Below, in pieces: positions 21,867-31,736 of a stretch of 64,000 nt of DNA (position 1 is its first letter; each line of letters begins with the position of its first letter). Source of the DNA: Hippopus hippopus (lineage: Eukaryota; Mollusca; Bivalvia; Cardiida; Cardiidae); contig OX328104.1 in assembly GCA_946811185.2 (NCBI GenBank), positions 12,597,918 to 12,661,917 of the forward strand, written 5' to 3'. Both the position numbers and the translations under genes were made by a program. The notes below the pieces were generated by a model that saw only the letters and a program-made list of their open reading frames with translations, was not told where the DNA came from and did not search any database.

Positions 21867-22114
21867 AAAAGAAGGGATCCAAGCGGTGGACTAGCACTGT
21901 AATTATCCCAAGAAAACCAAGTTGTAAACCACACCACAAATAAGGGGAGACTTTTAGCGAGCAGAAAGGTAACAATTTTGTACTCTATAAAACGGTTTCT
22001 CGTTCCCATGCCTTTTTTATGCAAGACCGAAATTTTCAAAAAAAAAAGCAAAACTACTATTGTTCAAGTCTTATCGTATTAATCCGCTGAGCTCCTTTCC
22101 CAACTTCTCTTGTG

Positions 22115-22360
22115 CCAAGCCCCATTAGCGTAGTCGGTAGCGTAAAGGACTCAAGAACAGGGGGTCGGTGGTTCGATCACCGGCTTGGCAAATTTCTTTT
22201 CGAGGATTAGTGATAGTCATTGCAAAAGGATTCATTCCTCTCTCACCGCTGATCGTTGTTTCGACGATAGTTCTGTGGGAAAGCAGCCAGCGGCTTGGAA
22301 AGAATATTCTGCGGAATACAGGTTAAAGAAACTCCAGGAAAGCAATCAATCAATCAATCA
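22115..22360 (+). repeat. tRNA-derived SINE, family 1, internal deletion
   Basis: The head (TTAGCGTAGTCGGTAGCG, GGTGGTTCGATCACC) and body are present, but the GGCCGCC and GGCGTTAAAC blocks are missing. The copy jumps from CTCCAGGAAAGCAAT to the AATC tail. Confidence 0.8.
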
Positions 22361-22429
22361 ACCAACCTCACTTGCCTTTGCTGCCAGCGTTGGTCAAGAT
22401 CTGATCTTTAGTCTAAAGTATTCGCTATG

Positions 22430-23078
22430 TTAACCCTTTCGGCGCCATAGGCGAAAACCGGGTTTTTTGCGGACAGCATACATCAAGATCAGACTGCACA
22501 GAACGTGCAGTCTGATCTTGGATCTATACTTTGCGCTTGTACAGTCAAGCCTATAACATGAAAATCTTTCAGGGTATCAGTGGACTATACACAACCGTCG
22601 AAAATGGTCGAGTTTACATATTTGGCGCCCAAAAATTTAAACAATACAAAATACAGGAAATCATCAAATAGCGTGTGTGTGTGTGGGGGGGGGGGGGTTT
22701 AGTCTATTGCTAGACCATTATCTCCCGCTAGATGGCATTCTACAAATACACATCTATCAGAACCGGACTACTTTTCAAAACGACAACCGTTAGTTTGAAT
22801 TTCAAAATCAAATAAACGTTTATTCAATAAAACGCCACTTGGTGCATGTCATTCAGCTATGATCAGCTAGCATGTAACCTATGCACCGGCCATTTATTAA
22901 AACAGCCCCTACAGGCTTGGGTAATAGCTTCGGTATAAGCCCTACTTTTCCCTAGTTTATAGGGTCGGTGATGCGTCATAGCAGACAGGTCGAATCTTAG
23001 AAGAATATGACATGCGCAGACAACGATTGCTAGACTTAAATTGCGTGTTGATTTTTTTTTTGGCGCTCTGAGGGTTAA
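22430..23078 (+). repeat. MITE-A3, long form
   Basis: It starts TTAACCCTTTCGGCGCC and ends GGCGCTCTGAGGGTTAA, so the ends are inverted repeats inside TTAA. The MITE-A palindrome is near the left end, followed by about 500 bp of unrelated sequence with a poly-G tract. It may be a longer family member or a copy with an internal insertion. Confidence 0.55.
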
Positions 23079-23088
23079 CTCATCACCT

Positions 23089-23252
23089 TTAACCATTCAC
23101 CAAACAATTCTGAGTTTTAACGGCCCTGTGGATTTTTAAATACATTCTGCGAAATGGAGAAAATGCTAGAAACCAGGATATTCTCCTATTTTGAGAATCT
23201 ATGTTTTCTACATTTCAAGCTACATTTAATTTGTCGTCTGCAGATGCTTTCT
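23089..23252 (-). repeat. MITE-B copy, right end lost
   Basis: TTAACCATTCACCAAACAATTC begins it, the hairpin is worn, and it stops at GTCTGCAGATGCTTTC where a MITE-A begins. Confidence 0.6.
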
Positions 23253-23256
23253 ATTA

Positions 23257-23441
23257 TTAATCCTTATCCTGCCAAATAAGAGAAATGAAACTTTCAAGCT
23301 GACAGTAAAACCCCAAATTTTGCGATTTCAAATGTATTTTTTGGGGAAAGACATTTCTTTATCGGAAAGTGTAGATCCAAGATCTTGATCTACACAGTCC
23401 GTAACAGGTCAGTGAGTCGCGCTCAGCAGCCTATGGGTTAA
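23257..23441 (-). repeat. MITE-A copy with the palindrome centre deleted
   Basis: TTAA lies at both ends. The core reads GTGTAGATCCAAGATCTTGATCTACAC, so about 30 bp of the centre are gone and the two arms are joined. Confidence 0.8.
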
Positions 23442-23458
23442 CAGTCCTAAGAAAACAG

Positions 23459-23661
23459 GTTAAAATGCTAAATAAATAAAATAAAGATTTCAAGCTAATT
23501 AAAAAAAAAGTATTTCAGTTCCAATATGTTTTCTGCCGGAAGAAAAATCTCACGTTATCGGAAAATGTGGATCCAAGATCAGACTGCACGTTCTGTGCAG
23601 TCTGATCTTGATCTACAATGTCCGCGAAAGCAAGTCGATCGCTTTCCAGCGTACAGGTTAA
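23459..23661 (-). repeat. MITE-A copy
   Basis: TTAA at both ends, an intact core palindrome and AT-rich worn flanks. Confidence 0.7.
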
Positions 23662-23872
23662 CAAAAAGGAACACTCCAAAACATACTCAAGTATGCTATG
23701 ATTAGATTTCCCTTTCTTATGAATAGTTAATCTTTTAATCTTCTACCGAGATTTTTTTTTCAAATGTCAAAAGTGCTAGGGTTATTTTTAAGTTTCGATT
23801 ACGCGACTATTTGTTCATTGTTTTGAACCTTCAACTGCTAGGTAGATTCAGTAAGCATTTTCACCAATAAAC

Positions 23873-24345
23873 TTAACCCATTCGGCGACGTAGACGGAAA
23901 TAATGGCTAATTGCGGACGGCATAGACCAAGATCAGACTGCATAGAACGTGTATTCTGATCTTTGAGCCGAGCCCCCGTGGCTCAGTCGGTAGCGTACAG
24001 GACTTGAGATTAGGGGGTCGCTGGTTTGATTCCCGGCTTGGCCAATTTCTTTCCCAAGATTGATGATAGGCATTGCGACAGGATTCATTCCTCCCTCACC
24101 GCTGACCATTGTTTCGACGATGTGGGGGAAAGCAGCCAGTGGATTGGAAAGAATATTGTGCGGAGTAGTGGTAGAAGTAAACTCCAGGAAAGCATGGATA
24201 GGTGCACTGGCCGCCGCGATATAACTGAAATAATGTTGAAAACGGCGTTAAACACCATACAATCAACCATTCGGTCTCATCTTTGATCTATACCGTCCTC
24301 TTGTTTAGCCAAGCTAAAATATTTCTGAGTTTCAGTAGATTGTAT
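23873..24345 (+). repeat. MITE-A3-like copy split by a SINE
   Basis: TTAACCCATTCGGCGACG begins it and the palindrome is cut at ATCTTTGA. The remainder (TCTATACCGTCCTCTTGTTTAGCC) follows the SINE. Confidence 0.6.
23967..24278 (+). repeat. tRNA-derived SINE with clear 8-bp target duplication
   Basis: Head (GTGGCTCAGTCGGTAGCG, GGTTTGATTCCCGGC), the full family-1 body, and tail AAACACCATACAATC. ATCTTTGA flanks it at 23959-23966 and 24279-24286, as expected for LINE-driven insertion. Confidence 0.9.
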
Positions 24346-24377
24346 TTTCAGCCGTCAAAAGAGATCGAGTTTATATG

Positions 24378-24515
24378 AGCCATGCTCTGCAAAAAGTATC
24401 GACCCAGGTCAGCCTGCGCAGTCCGCGCAGGCTTACCTGGGCCGAAACTTTTTGCTACTGGTCGATTTTCTGCATGTTCAAGGACCAGTTGACCTCATGG
24501 TTAAGTCGATTGTTA
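24378..24515 (-). repeat. MITE-C copy, internally deleted
   Basis: GAGCCATGCTCTG is followed at once by the GC hairpin (GACCCAGGTCAGCCTGCGC...GCGCAGGCTTACCTGGG) and ends near GTTAAGTCGATTGTTAGAC. Confidence 0.65.
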
Positions 24516-24518
24516 GAC

Positions 24519-24575
24519 AGTGTAGATTCACGTTCTGTGCAGTCTGATTTTGGATCTACACTATCCGCAAAAGCA
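24519..24575 (-). repeat. MITE-A core fragment
   Basis: AGTGTAGATTCACGTTCTGTGCAG...GGATCTACACTATCCGC, with one arm shortened. Confidence 0.55.
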
Positions 24576-24829
24576 ATTATAAATCCGGGTTTGGCACTAC
24601 CTGGATTAATCGGACACAACTTTTGAACTAAATACGAAATTAAGGAGAGACAAGCTGATAAATGTATTTTTTTCTGAGATAAGTGGTCGGGATGAAATAA
24701 AACAGAATACTGGAAGATCGCTACAGGTGTGTTGCTTATGATCTTTAAGTCAGCGCCGATAATTTCAAAATTTGAAGTACTGAAATGTACTTAAATCAAG
24801 AAGATTTCCCAGACTCACACTCTCCGTCC

Positions 24830-24833
<4 letters not shown>

Positions 24834-24880
<47 letters not shown>
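24834..24880. repeat. (CT)n microsatellite
   Basis: About 23 CT units, preceded by CCGTCCGTC. Confidence 0.95.
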
Positions 24881-24881
<1 letters not shown>

Positions 24882-25094
24882 ATGAAACCATAAGCCTAAT
24901 AGTAACGATTGCTTTCTTATTTCTTTTTTTTTTAATTCAATTTACATCGTTTCAATCTAAATAACCCTAAATTCAGTTTTTTTTAAAAAAAATATGTAGC
25001 GTAGGTCAGTAACAGATCCTATTGTTGCTTGTCAAGGTTGCTCAAAATATTTCACTGGAAACGGAAAGTGTAGATTGAAGGTTAAAGGGTCCAT

Positions 25095-25250
25095 ATTTAA
25101 CAGCCATTCTGAATTTTATTCTTAGTCTTTTTCTAGACTTAGAAAGATTTAGTTTAGCCAATCAAAAGTTGTGTTCTTTCCAAATTTAGACAGTTTTTGA
25201 GAATAAACCTAAGAATGTTCTTCAGAATGGTCGGTCATTACGGAGCCTGA
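25095..25250. repeat. MITE-H relic
   Basis: ATTTTATTCTTAGTCTTTTTC, TTTAGCCAATCAAAAG and AAGAATGTTCTTCAGAATGG match the MITE-H arms. Confidence 0.5.
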
Positions 25251-25383
25251 CCTCGTAATCTATGTTTTTATCTTGATCTTCATCGTTACCAAAACCAATC
25301 TTACCCAACGATACTTCAATACGTAGTGCAAGTAACAAACACCAAAAGGCAGAGAAAGGAAAAGAAAAGCAGTTTTCCAATAA

Positions 25384-25600
25384 CTCTTTCATTGCCGAAG
25401 GAAAATACAGGAGCTTTGCCTTTGCAGATAACGTAGATGAAGATCATACCGCAAAGAACGTACAGTCCAATTTTAAATTCTTACCGTGTGCTTGTTTAGT
25501 CAAGTCTATACGATAAAAATCTTTCTGAATTTCCGAAGATTGAACCTTAAGCCTTCGAAAAAGGCCAATTCGCTAGATATATTTAGCGACTGAAAAAGTT
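25384..25600 (+). repeat. MITE-A3 relic
   Basis: TAACTCTTTCATTGCCG, GATGAAGATCATACCGCAAAG and TGTTTAGTCAAGTCTATACG recall the family. The palindrome is nearly lost. Confidence 0.4.
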
Positions 25601-25624
25601 GATTTGAAAATATTATACGAAATA

Positions 25625-26962
25625 CGAGGGTTGTTCGATATGTAATGTGTATTGCACGATATCCCAAAAGCATTCGACTCAAATAGTGAAATGAACATTA
25701 CATCCCTTCAAAATATTCTCCGCGGTTTGAAATACATAATTTCAACCTCTGAATCCATTTCTGAAATGCGTCACGGTACGCTGATTTAGGTAGACCTCTG
25801 AGGCACTGACTGATGGCTGAGCCAAGGGCTTGTCGGGACTTGTAACGACGACCAGATAAGAACTTTTTAAGTTTTGGAAAAAGGAAAAATTCGCATGGAG
25901 CTAGATCTGGAGAGTATGGTGGGTGTGGCAAGACAGTAACCTTCTCCGACTTCAAAAATTGCTTCACAAGCTCAGATGTATGTGATGGAGCATTATCATG
26001 AAGTAGAGGAACATGCCTAAATCCTGACACAGGACGTCGTTTAAGATAATATTTCTTGACCTTTTTTAGTATAACATCTCGGTAATACCGACCTGTAACA
26101 ATTTTGCCCTTCGGCACCGGAATTTGTACGGCTATACCATCACATGAGAAGAATATGCAATAAAGGACCTTCTTTGTGCTTATGCTTCTTTTGGCAAATA
26201 CAGGCCTTCTACCGTGTTTAGTTAGCCATATTTTGTTTCCAATTTTTCTTACTGGTTCGAAATAGTGAACCCATGTTTCGTCACCAGTAACAATGTTTGC
26301 AAATTGTCTGAGATTGAATTTGGGAAACATTTTGAGCAATTGCTTAGCGGTTTGTACTCGTACCCATTTTTGGTCATCTGTCAATATATGCGGTATCCAT
26401 CTAGCAGAAATCTTTCGTACTTTCAAAATACGCTTCAAAATGAAATGCACCCGCGATAGCGATATGCCAACAGCGTTGGCAATATCACGAATCGTGTATC
26501 TGCCATCACTTTCAATGATTTCCCTGACTTTTGAGACATTTGCCTTGCCTGTTACAGTCACAGGTCGGCCAGATTTTGCTCATCTTTGACGAACTCTGTG
26601 CCAGTCAGAAATTTCTTTCTCCACCTACGAACTGTCTCATAAGATACCTTATCAGACCCATAAACTTCCCCAAATTCAGTAAAAATCTTCATTATGGAAT
26701 GACCGAGTTTTGTGCGAACTTTTACATAAGCTCTAATTTCTTCAATATTCTTAATCCGTTTCCCAACCATTTTTACAACAGTGGTCAACGACTAGCTCTA
26801 ATGAAATGTCTATAAGTTTAAAACTATGTGGAGCTAAAGGCTCGTTTTTATACCGTTGGAAAGGTATTGAATAGAGCTATCCAAGCGTATCATCATCCAC
26901 GAAATCGTGCTAAGCCTTATCGCGCTGTGGTACAATACACATTACATATCGAACAGCCCTCG
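25625..26962 (-). mobile_element. mariner-type DNA transposon, 1,338 bp
   Basis: The ends are inverted repeats: CGAGGGTTGTTCGATATGTA on the left and the complement of CGAGGGCTGTTCGATATGTA on the right, extending about 30 bp. TA flanks both sides (25623-25624 and 26963-26964), the hallmark target duplication of Tc1/mariner elements. A single transposase gene on the minus strand fills the interior. Confidence 0.95.
25698..26788 (-). pseudogene. mariner transposase, one frameshift
   Basis: Encodes the enzyme that cuts the mariner ends and joins them at TA. The N-terminal part (26788 down to about 26560) is a helix-turn-helix region with the YETVRRWRKKF motif. The larger C-terminal part (287 codons from 26561) carries a second HTH (TIRDIANAVGISLSRVH), VTGDETW (first catalytic Asp), HDNAPSHT (second) and YSPDLAPCEFFLFPKL. 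The two parts are in different frames, meeting in an A-run near 26570, so a 1-base indel separates them. The third acidic residue, which is 35 positions after the second Asp and normally Asp in mariners, is Glu here. The combined length (~360 codons) is normal for the family. Family assignment is firm, activity unlikely. Confidence 0.93.
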
Positions 26963-26982
26963 TACAAGGCATGATTAAGATA

Positions 26983-27240
26983 TGACCGCAGCTCTGAAAA
27001 AGGGGGTTTAATGCATCTCCTAGATCAATGCATTATACCGAGCAAGTCTTCACATAATCATGAATCCATAAAAACCATTATGTCTAACAATCGCTTGGAT
27101 CATGGTGCAGTATGGTCCTTTGACATGCAGAAAACATTACAAATAACAAACGTTTTGACACATGTCAGCCTGTGCGGACTGCCACGGTCAATTCTTTTTT
27201 GCAAATACATTAAACCCCCTTTTACACAGAACATGGCTCG
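26983..27240 (+). repeat. MITE-C copy
   Basis: GACCGCAGCTCTGAAAAAGG to CTTTTACACAGAACATGGC. The GC hairpin is half deleted (GACACATGTCAGCCTGTGC...GGTCAATTC). Confidence 0.65.
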
Positions 27241-27407
27241 TATATAATGTATACACTAATTATTTAAATTCCTTTTTTTACTTTAAGGTTTATAATCAGC
27301 AACACTTCTAAATAGTGTTTGAAGTCAAATTCAAAATGTAGCCATACTCCTTGACCAATCAAATGACTATCCTCGAATTTAATCTTTGACATATAGTGTG
27401 CCAGAAA

Positions 27408-27617
27408 TTAACCGTTAGGCTGCTAAGCGCGACTCACTGACCTTTTGCGGACAGTGTAGATCAAGATCAGACTGCACAGAACGTGCAGTCTGATCTTGGA
27501 TCTACACTGTCCGATAAGGTGATATTTTTTCCCCAAAATAACTTTGAAGTAGCAATAATTTGGATATTACTATCGACTTAAAAGTTTCATCTTAGTTATT
27601 TAGCAAGATACAGGTTA
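27408..27617 (+). repeat. MITE-A copy, full length
   Basis: TTAACCGTTAGGCTGCTAAG begins it. The palindrome is intact and the end reads AGCAAGATACAGGTTA. Confidence 0.85.
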
Positions 27618-28473
27618 CAGTAATACTATACATACCTTTGTCCTTTAAGATCCAATCATTATCCAGACGAGAAAAAAAGACCTGACTAGTTTTTAAATAA
27701 ATCCCTCCGGAAATTAAAAAAGGATCGAAAATATCCCGTGTTTTATCCACTTTAATCAAACATACACCCTATTTAACGCGGACAATAAAATTCATCGGTA
27801 AATTATCGAACACTAATCAATACAGACACGGAGAGTAAACGGCAAATAGAACTCAAGTTAATTACAAACCATTCTAATCGAACTTTCACTTATGGTTCAC
27901 GATAAAGTTTTACGTTGACACACAGCCAAATTTGACGTTTATTATCAGAAATACTGATATAATTCCAATATAAACGTTAGACGCTTGTCAAACTCCAAAA
28001 CACTAAATGTTTGTGAACAGAAGTTGTTATCAAAGAAGACACTACAGATATACCTGTACAAGTGAACTCCTACACAAGATAGCCGCGCTGAGTCAAACGA
28101 GAATTTTGATGGATAATAAATATTTTTTGAAATGACACAGTTCCCGATTGACTTCAGTTTTGGGAAGTTTATTCAATTAGTACTCTCTCTTACCGAGACC
28201 GCACTGTTTTTCTTCCACGCACTATTTGATAGAGTTCATTGAAAAAATGGAGGGGTTTGTGTGGAGTGTTGGTGCAGCCATTTCTGATTGGTTAATAGAA
28301 ACTCGGTATGTTATCAATAGCCAAAAGCAATAGTCATATTGGCATCAATAAAAACCGCGCATAATCAAAGAAAAGAGAGTATCACTGGGATTTCTTGTCT
28401 TCTCTGGACAATTGTCAGCAGGCGTTTGGGAAAGAATCCGTTGTTGATCTTGTTTCTGTGGCTCAACCCTCTT
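27618..28473. other. No gene seen
   Basis: Unassigned DNA with no repeat-family member or convincing ORF that I can identify. Confidence 0.45.
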
Positions 28474-28645
28474 TTAACCCTTATCCTGCTAAAATAAGTT
28501 AAATGAAACTTTAAAACCGATGGTAACAACCCGAATAATGCGACAGTGTAGATAAAAGATCAGACTGCACGTTCTGTGCAGTCTGATCTTGATCTACACT
28601 GTCCGTAAACGGTCGGTAAGTCGCGCTTAGCAGTCTTATGGTTAA
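28474..28645 (-). repeat. MITE-A copy, internal deletion
   Basis: It starts TTAACCCTTATCCTGC, loses the segment before the palindrome, and ends CTTATGGTTAA. It shares its last TTAA with the next element. Confidence 0.75.
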
Positions 28646-28853
28646 TTCTTTTCCCACTGAATAAATAAATTGCATTTTCTCAATGGCTACAATACAGTTC
28701 TACTACAAAATCTAGAGACGGTTCATTCATAATCTAGAATAAAGATGTGGACAGTGTCGATCAAAGATCAGAATGCACGTTCTGTGCAGTCTGATCGTGG
28801 TCTACACTGTCCACAAAAGCTTCTCTAGTCGTTTATGGTATTGAAAGAGTTAA
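28642..28853 (-). repeat. MITE-A2 copy, abutting a MITE-A
   Basis: TTAATTCTTTTCCCACTG to ATTGAAAGAGTTAA. The palindrome GTGGACAGTGTCGATCAAAG...CACTGTCCAC is of the A2 type seen at 20.8 kb. Confidence 0.7.
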
Positions 28854-28969
28854 GCGATATTTCGATAATATTATGCCTTCAAGTGCATCTTTCAATGTGT
28901 TTCCGTGTCTTGATCAGTATTGTCCACGTGATCCTCAAAAAAAACTGGCTCTCTTCCCACAAAACCAGG

Positions 28970-29060
28970 TCCCGTATTCACAAACTATTCTAAATAGCAC
29001 TCTAAATGGTTTAGTCAACTGAAATTTAGAAAATTTTTGAGAATTATACCAAATCAAACA
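28970..29060. repeat. MITE-H relic
   Basis: CCCGTATTCACAAACTATTCTAAAT and AAATTTAGAAAATTTTTGAG recall the MITE-H terminus and inner arm. Confidence 0.35.
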
Positions 29061-29389
29061 ATGTTGTTTCTTCTTAAACTTGAAACAATGTCGGCCCAAA
29101 TAACAGGGTGCCGTATATTTTCCACGACATTGTGACCGTAGAGGTTCGTACCTGCTAACTGGGACTAATTTAAAATATTGATCTAAATGACTGAACGAAA
29201 GCATTGTCAATGAAAATTGACACTGAATGTCAAATTCTTGTAAACTTTTAACATGAAACCCTTAGAAGCGGCTGACTTCTTTTTCTTACATGGTAAAAAA
29301 CCAAAAAACAGAGAAGCAACTGTCTTTCGTCATCACGTTTATGACGTAATCAAATTAATTCAGGACGTCATTATTGCAGCTGCATGTGA

Positions 29390-29450
29390 GCCATGCCCTG
29401 GAAAAAGGGGGTTTGATGCATCTCAGTGATGCATGATACCAAGTCAACAC
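29390..29450 (+). repeat. MITE-C left-end fragment
   Basis: GAGCCATGCCCTGGAAAAAGG, then ATGCATCTCAGTGATGCATGATACC. It stops there. Confidence 0.6.
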
Positions 29451-30105
29451 AATATCATCGATCCATTGTGTCTTTGGTTGGAAAGGTTTATCGGAATCAG
29501 CTCCGGCAATTTATCCGATTTGCCTTTGGCTCACCGAATGAAACTCCTATGCCTTGCCAGATAAACTTAACCAATCCAAGACGCCAACAATTTCTATTAA
29601 GGATGCTTGGTGACAGTATTCATTGGGCGACCAAAAACACTTTTGAAACCAGATCTAGAGTACTTTCGTAAGTTTGGTCAACCTGGACTTTCATCTCCAG
29701 ATCCAAAGAGAAGAAGGTACGTTTAGCACAAGAACTGTTCTCTCCTTAACTATTTTCCCCCCTTATTTTTTGAAGTACCCGTTCAGTCTTTAATTGTTGG
29801 TCAAACCTGTTCGACTTTTTATACAAACATGGGACAAGGGAGATAACAGTGACTTTTAGTTTCAATATCAGTAAGCAACAAATTTCAAACAAGACGTCCT
29901 CATCTCGAATACCAATGTGGAGCAATCGCTCGAAATCTCCATCTATTATGGCATTTTCTCGTGCACATTTTTTAATTGACTTACACCGTCCGATACAGTG
30001 ATCTTTTCCGCTGAACAGAAGTTTGATAAACGCTGTAGATCTATTTTGGATTTTTTTTTCTAAGTTTGGTTAAAATTTACTACATCATTCATTTAGCGTC
30101 TGTAA
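29451..30105. other. Unassigned; possible coding relic
   Basis: The 81-codon frame ending at 29671 and a shifted frame running on to about 29720 have a codon-like look, but I recognise no family. The remainder up to the Polinton is AT-rich with nothing seen. Confidence 0.3.
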
Positions 30106-30111
30106 AGCAGT
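30106..30111. repeat. Polinton target duplication, left (AGCAGT)
   Basis: AGCAGT directly precedes the AGTAGTATAGG terminus and is repeated after the other end. Confidence 0.95.
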
Positions 30112-30120
30112 AGTAGTATA

Positions 30121-30173
30121 GGATGTCTCTTTACGGGTCTGACAGGCCTGGTCAGACCCGTAAAGAGACATCC
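30121..30173. repeat. Terminal hairpin, left
   Basis: Perfect 23-bp arms (30121-30143, 30151-30173) with loop AGGCCTG, starting 9 bases from the element end. Confidence 0.95.
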
Positions 30174-30529
30174 CTGTAGGCCCTACGCTACCTACCCTAC
30201 AGAGAATTTGTCCCAGTTTGCCTACCCTGAAAGAATTTACATTATATCACTTCTACAAAAAATGCCCAAAAAATACCCAGTTTGCCTACCCTGATACCCG
30301 GAGTGTCTATACTCAGAATTCAAGATGGCGGACGTTTTGATGGCAAGTTGGGTACAAATCCCTCTCAGACTAGAACCTGGGGTCGAGTAAACGATAAAGT
30401 CCGAGAATCCGCATGAAAATGTTACTATAAATAGTACATTTATTTCGCAATAAAAGGCTAAGTATTGCCCACCGAGGGGAACCCAGCCTAACCATTGAGT
30501 TGGACTTAGTTTTTTCTGCATCTAGGTAT

Positions 30530-30830
30530 GATTTCTCTAAAAGTCTGAGCACTGAGTTGGACTTAGTCTTTTTCTGAGTTTTTTTTTACTCTCTGGATGA
30601 TGATTTCTCTAAAAGCCTGAACACTGAGTTGAACTTACTTTTTTCTGTATCTATGAATGATTTTTTCTCTCTAAAAGCCTGATCACTGAGTTTGACTTAG
30701 TTTTTCTGCATCTATGGATGATTTCTCTCTCTAAAAGCCTGAGCACTGAGTTGGACTTAGTCTTTTTCTGAGTTTTTTTTACTCTCTGGAGTGTGGCTCT
30801 TTGGAGTGTAACTCTTTGGAGTGTAACTCT
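30530..30830 (-). repeat. Subterminal minisatellite, left
   Basis: About four or five imperfect copies of a 60-75 bp unit (TCTAAAAGCCTGAGCACTGAG, then GACTTAGTTTTTCTGCATC), followed by 15-bp units of AACTCTTTGGAGTGT. Confidence 0.85.
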
Positions 30831-30900
30831 TCTAAAAGAAAGAAGTTTGACAATTTGAAGAAATGACAATTTGAAGATAGAACTTTCGTGGTAAATGGTT

Positions 30901-30964
30901 AGTCCTGAAAAGGACTGTTGGGTTAGCTCTGAAAAGAACTGTTAGGTTAGCCCTGAAAAGGGCT
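30901..30964 (-). promoter_or_regulatory. Three histone-type 3' stem-loops, left copy
   Basis: On the minus strand three 16-base hairpins follow at 24-base spacing. Each has a 6-bp stem, the loop TTTC and the shared core CTTTTCAG. They lie about 50-115 bases past the stop codon of the repeat-borne gene. Confidence 0.75.
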
Positions 30965-31015
30965 GTTTTGTTCTGGAGGCTGTGTTTTTTCGTCTCACGT
31001 TGTTTTTTTCCACTT

Positions 31016-31321
31016 CTAATGACAGCATCCGAAATTCGCTTGGCAAATGGGGCATGCTTCAACTCTTTTTCTGATTACCATTGCTCCATTACCGAAAGTA
31101 ATCTTCCTCCCAAATTCGATATCAACCAAAATGACATCCGGTGTTGTCTTTAAAAATAGTTGAACTAATCTTTCGCCGAGATCTTTGTATGGCTGTGTTA
31201 TACGTTGTAGTTGGTTTTGTTCCTCCTCTCCTACGAAATGAGTGTTTAGTTGTAATAACTGTTGACCTGCATTTAGATATTCTTGGAGAGCCTCACGTAG
31301 TTGATAATTTATCTCCTCCAT
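31016..31321 (-). CDS. TIR-borne 101-residue protein, left copy
   Basis: The 101-residue product is encoded identically in both terminal inverted repeats. It begins MEEINYQLREALQEY with a helical, glutamine- and leucine-rich N-terminal half (possible coiled coil, residues 1-55). It has a more sheet-like segment around TTPDVILVDIEFGR and ends in CPICQANFGCCH, with cysteines that might bind a metal. I do not recognise the family. A TATA box (31553-31559, minus strand) lies upstream and three histone-type stem-loops lie downstream, so it is probably a real expressed gene. The 122-bp duplication places a second copy of the first 13 codons upstream, which would act as a short upstream ORF in this copy only. 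Confidence 0.7.
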   Translation of the reverse strand: MEEINYQLREALQEYLNAGQQLLQLNTHFVGEEEQNQLQRITQPYKDLGERLVQLFLKTTPDVILVDIEFGRKITFGNGAMVIRKRVEACPICQANFGCCH

Positions 31322-31528
31322 ATTGATACTGCTTCCGAATATTGATACTGCTTCCGAATATTGATACCGCTTTCGAAGTGATCGTTAGCTGAGAGTCAAA
31401 AAATGAGGAGAGCCTCACGTAGTTGATAATTTATCTCCTCCATATTGATACTGCTTCCGAATATTGATACTGCTTCCGAATATTGATACCGCTTTCGAAG
31501 TGATCGTTAGCTGAGAGTCAAAAAATGA
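31285..31528. repeat. 122-bp tandem duplication in the left TIR
   Basis: Copies 31285-31406 and 31407-31528 are essentially identical. The right terminal repeat has one copy. The unit spans the leader and the first 13 codons of the TIR gene. Confidence 0.95.
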
Positions 31529-31552
31529 TGAATGTATGGAAATATCGCTGGG

Positions 31553-31736
31553 TTTTATACGTTTAAGGAGGATTGAAATTTTTAAAGAGCGCGGACCTGA
31601 CGGGAAACACCAGGATTGTACTGTGTGACACTGAGTTAGGAGTGGTAAAAACAGCATGAAACGCCGACGCGGGAAAAACACAGGAAAAAATGACGTCATG
31701 AGTCAATCAGTTCAATCCTCCTGTAAAGCTATAAAA
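31553..31736. promoter_or_regulatory. Back-to-back promoters with CRE and AP-1 sites
   Basis: A minus-strand TATA (31553-31559) faces outward to the TIR gene. A plus-strand TATAAAA (31730-31736), in a context that copies the right TIR promoter (TCAATCCTCC...ATAAAACCCAGCG), faces inward. Between them lie a perfect CRE, TGACGTCA (31691-31698), and an AP-1 site, TGAGTCA (31699-31705). Promoter function is inferred. Confidence 0.55.

Larger units (their letters stand above)
30112..31599 (+). repeat. Polinton left terminal inverted repeat
   Basis: Matches the complement of 41903-43265 with few differences. It is longer than its partner by a 122-bp internal tandem duplication. It contains a terminal hairpin, minisatellites, three stem-loops and a complete small gene. 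Confidence 0.93.

Noticed and set aside
30530..30830. CRISPR-like array in the Polinton terminal repeat
   Set aside because: Units are imperfect 60-75 bp tandem repeats without unique spacers, in a eukaryotic element.
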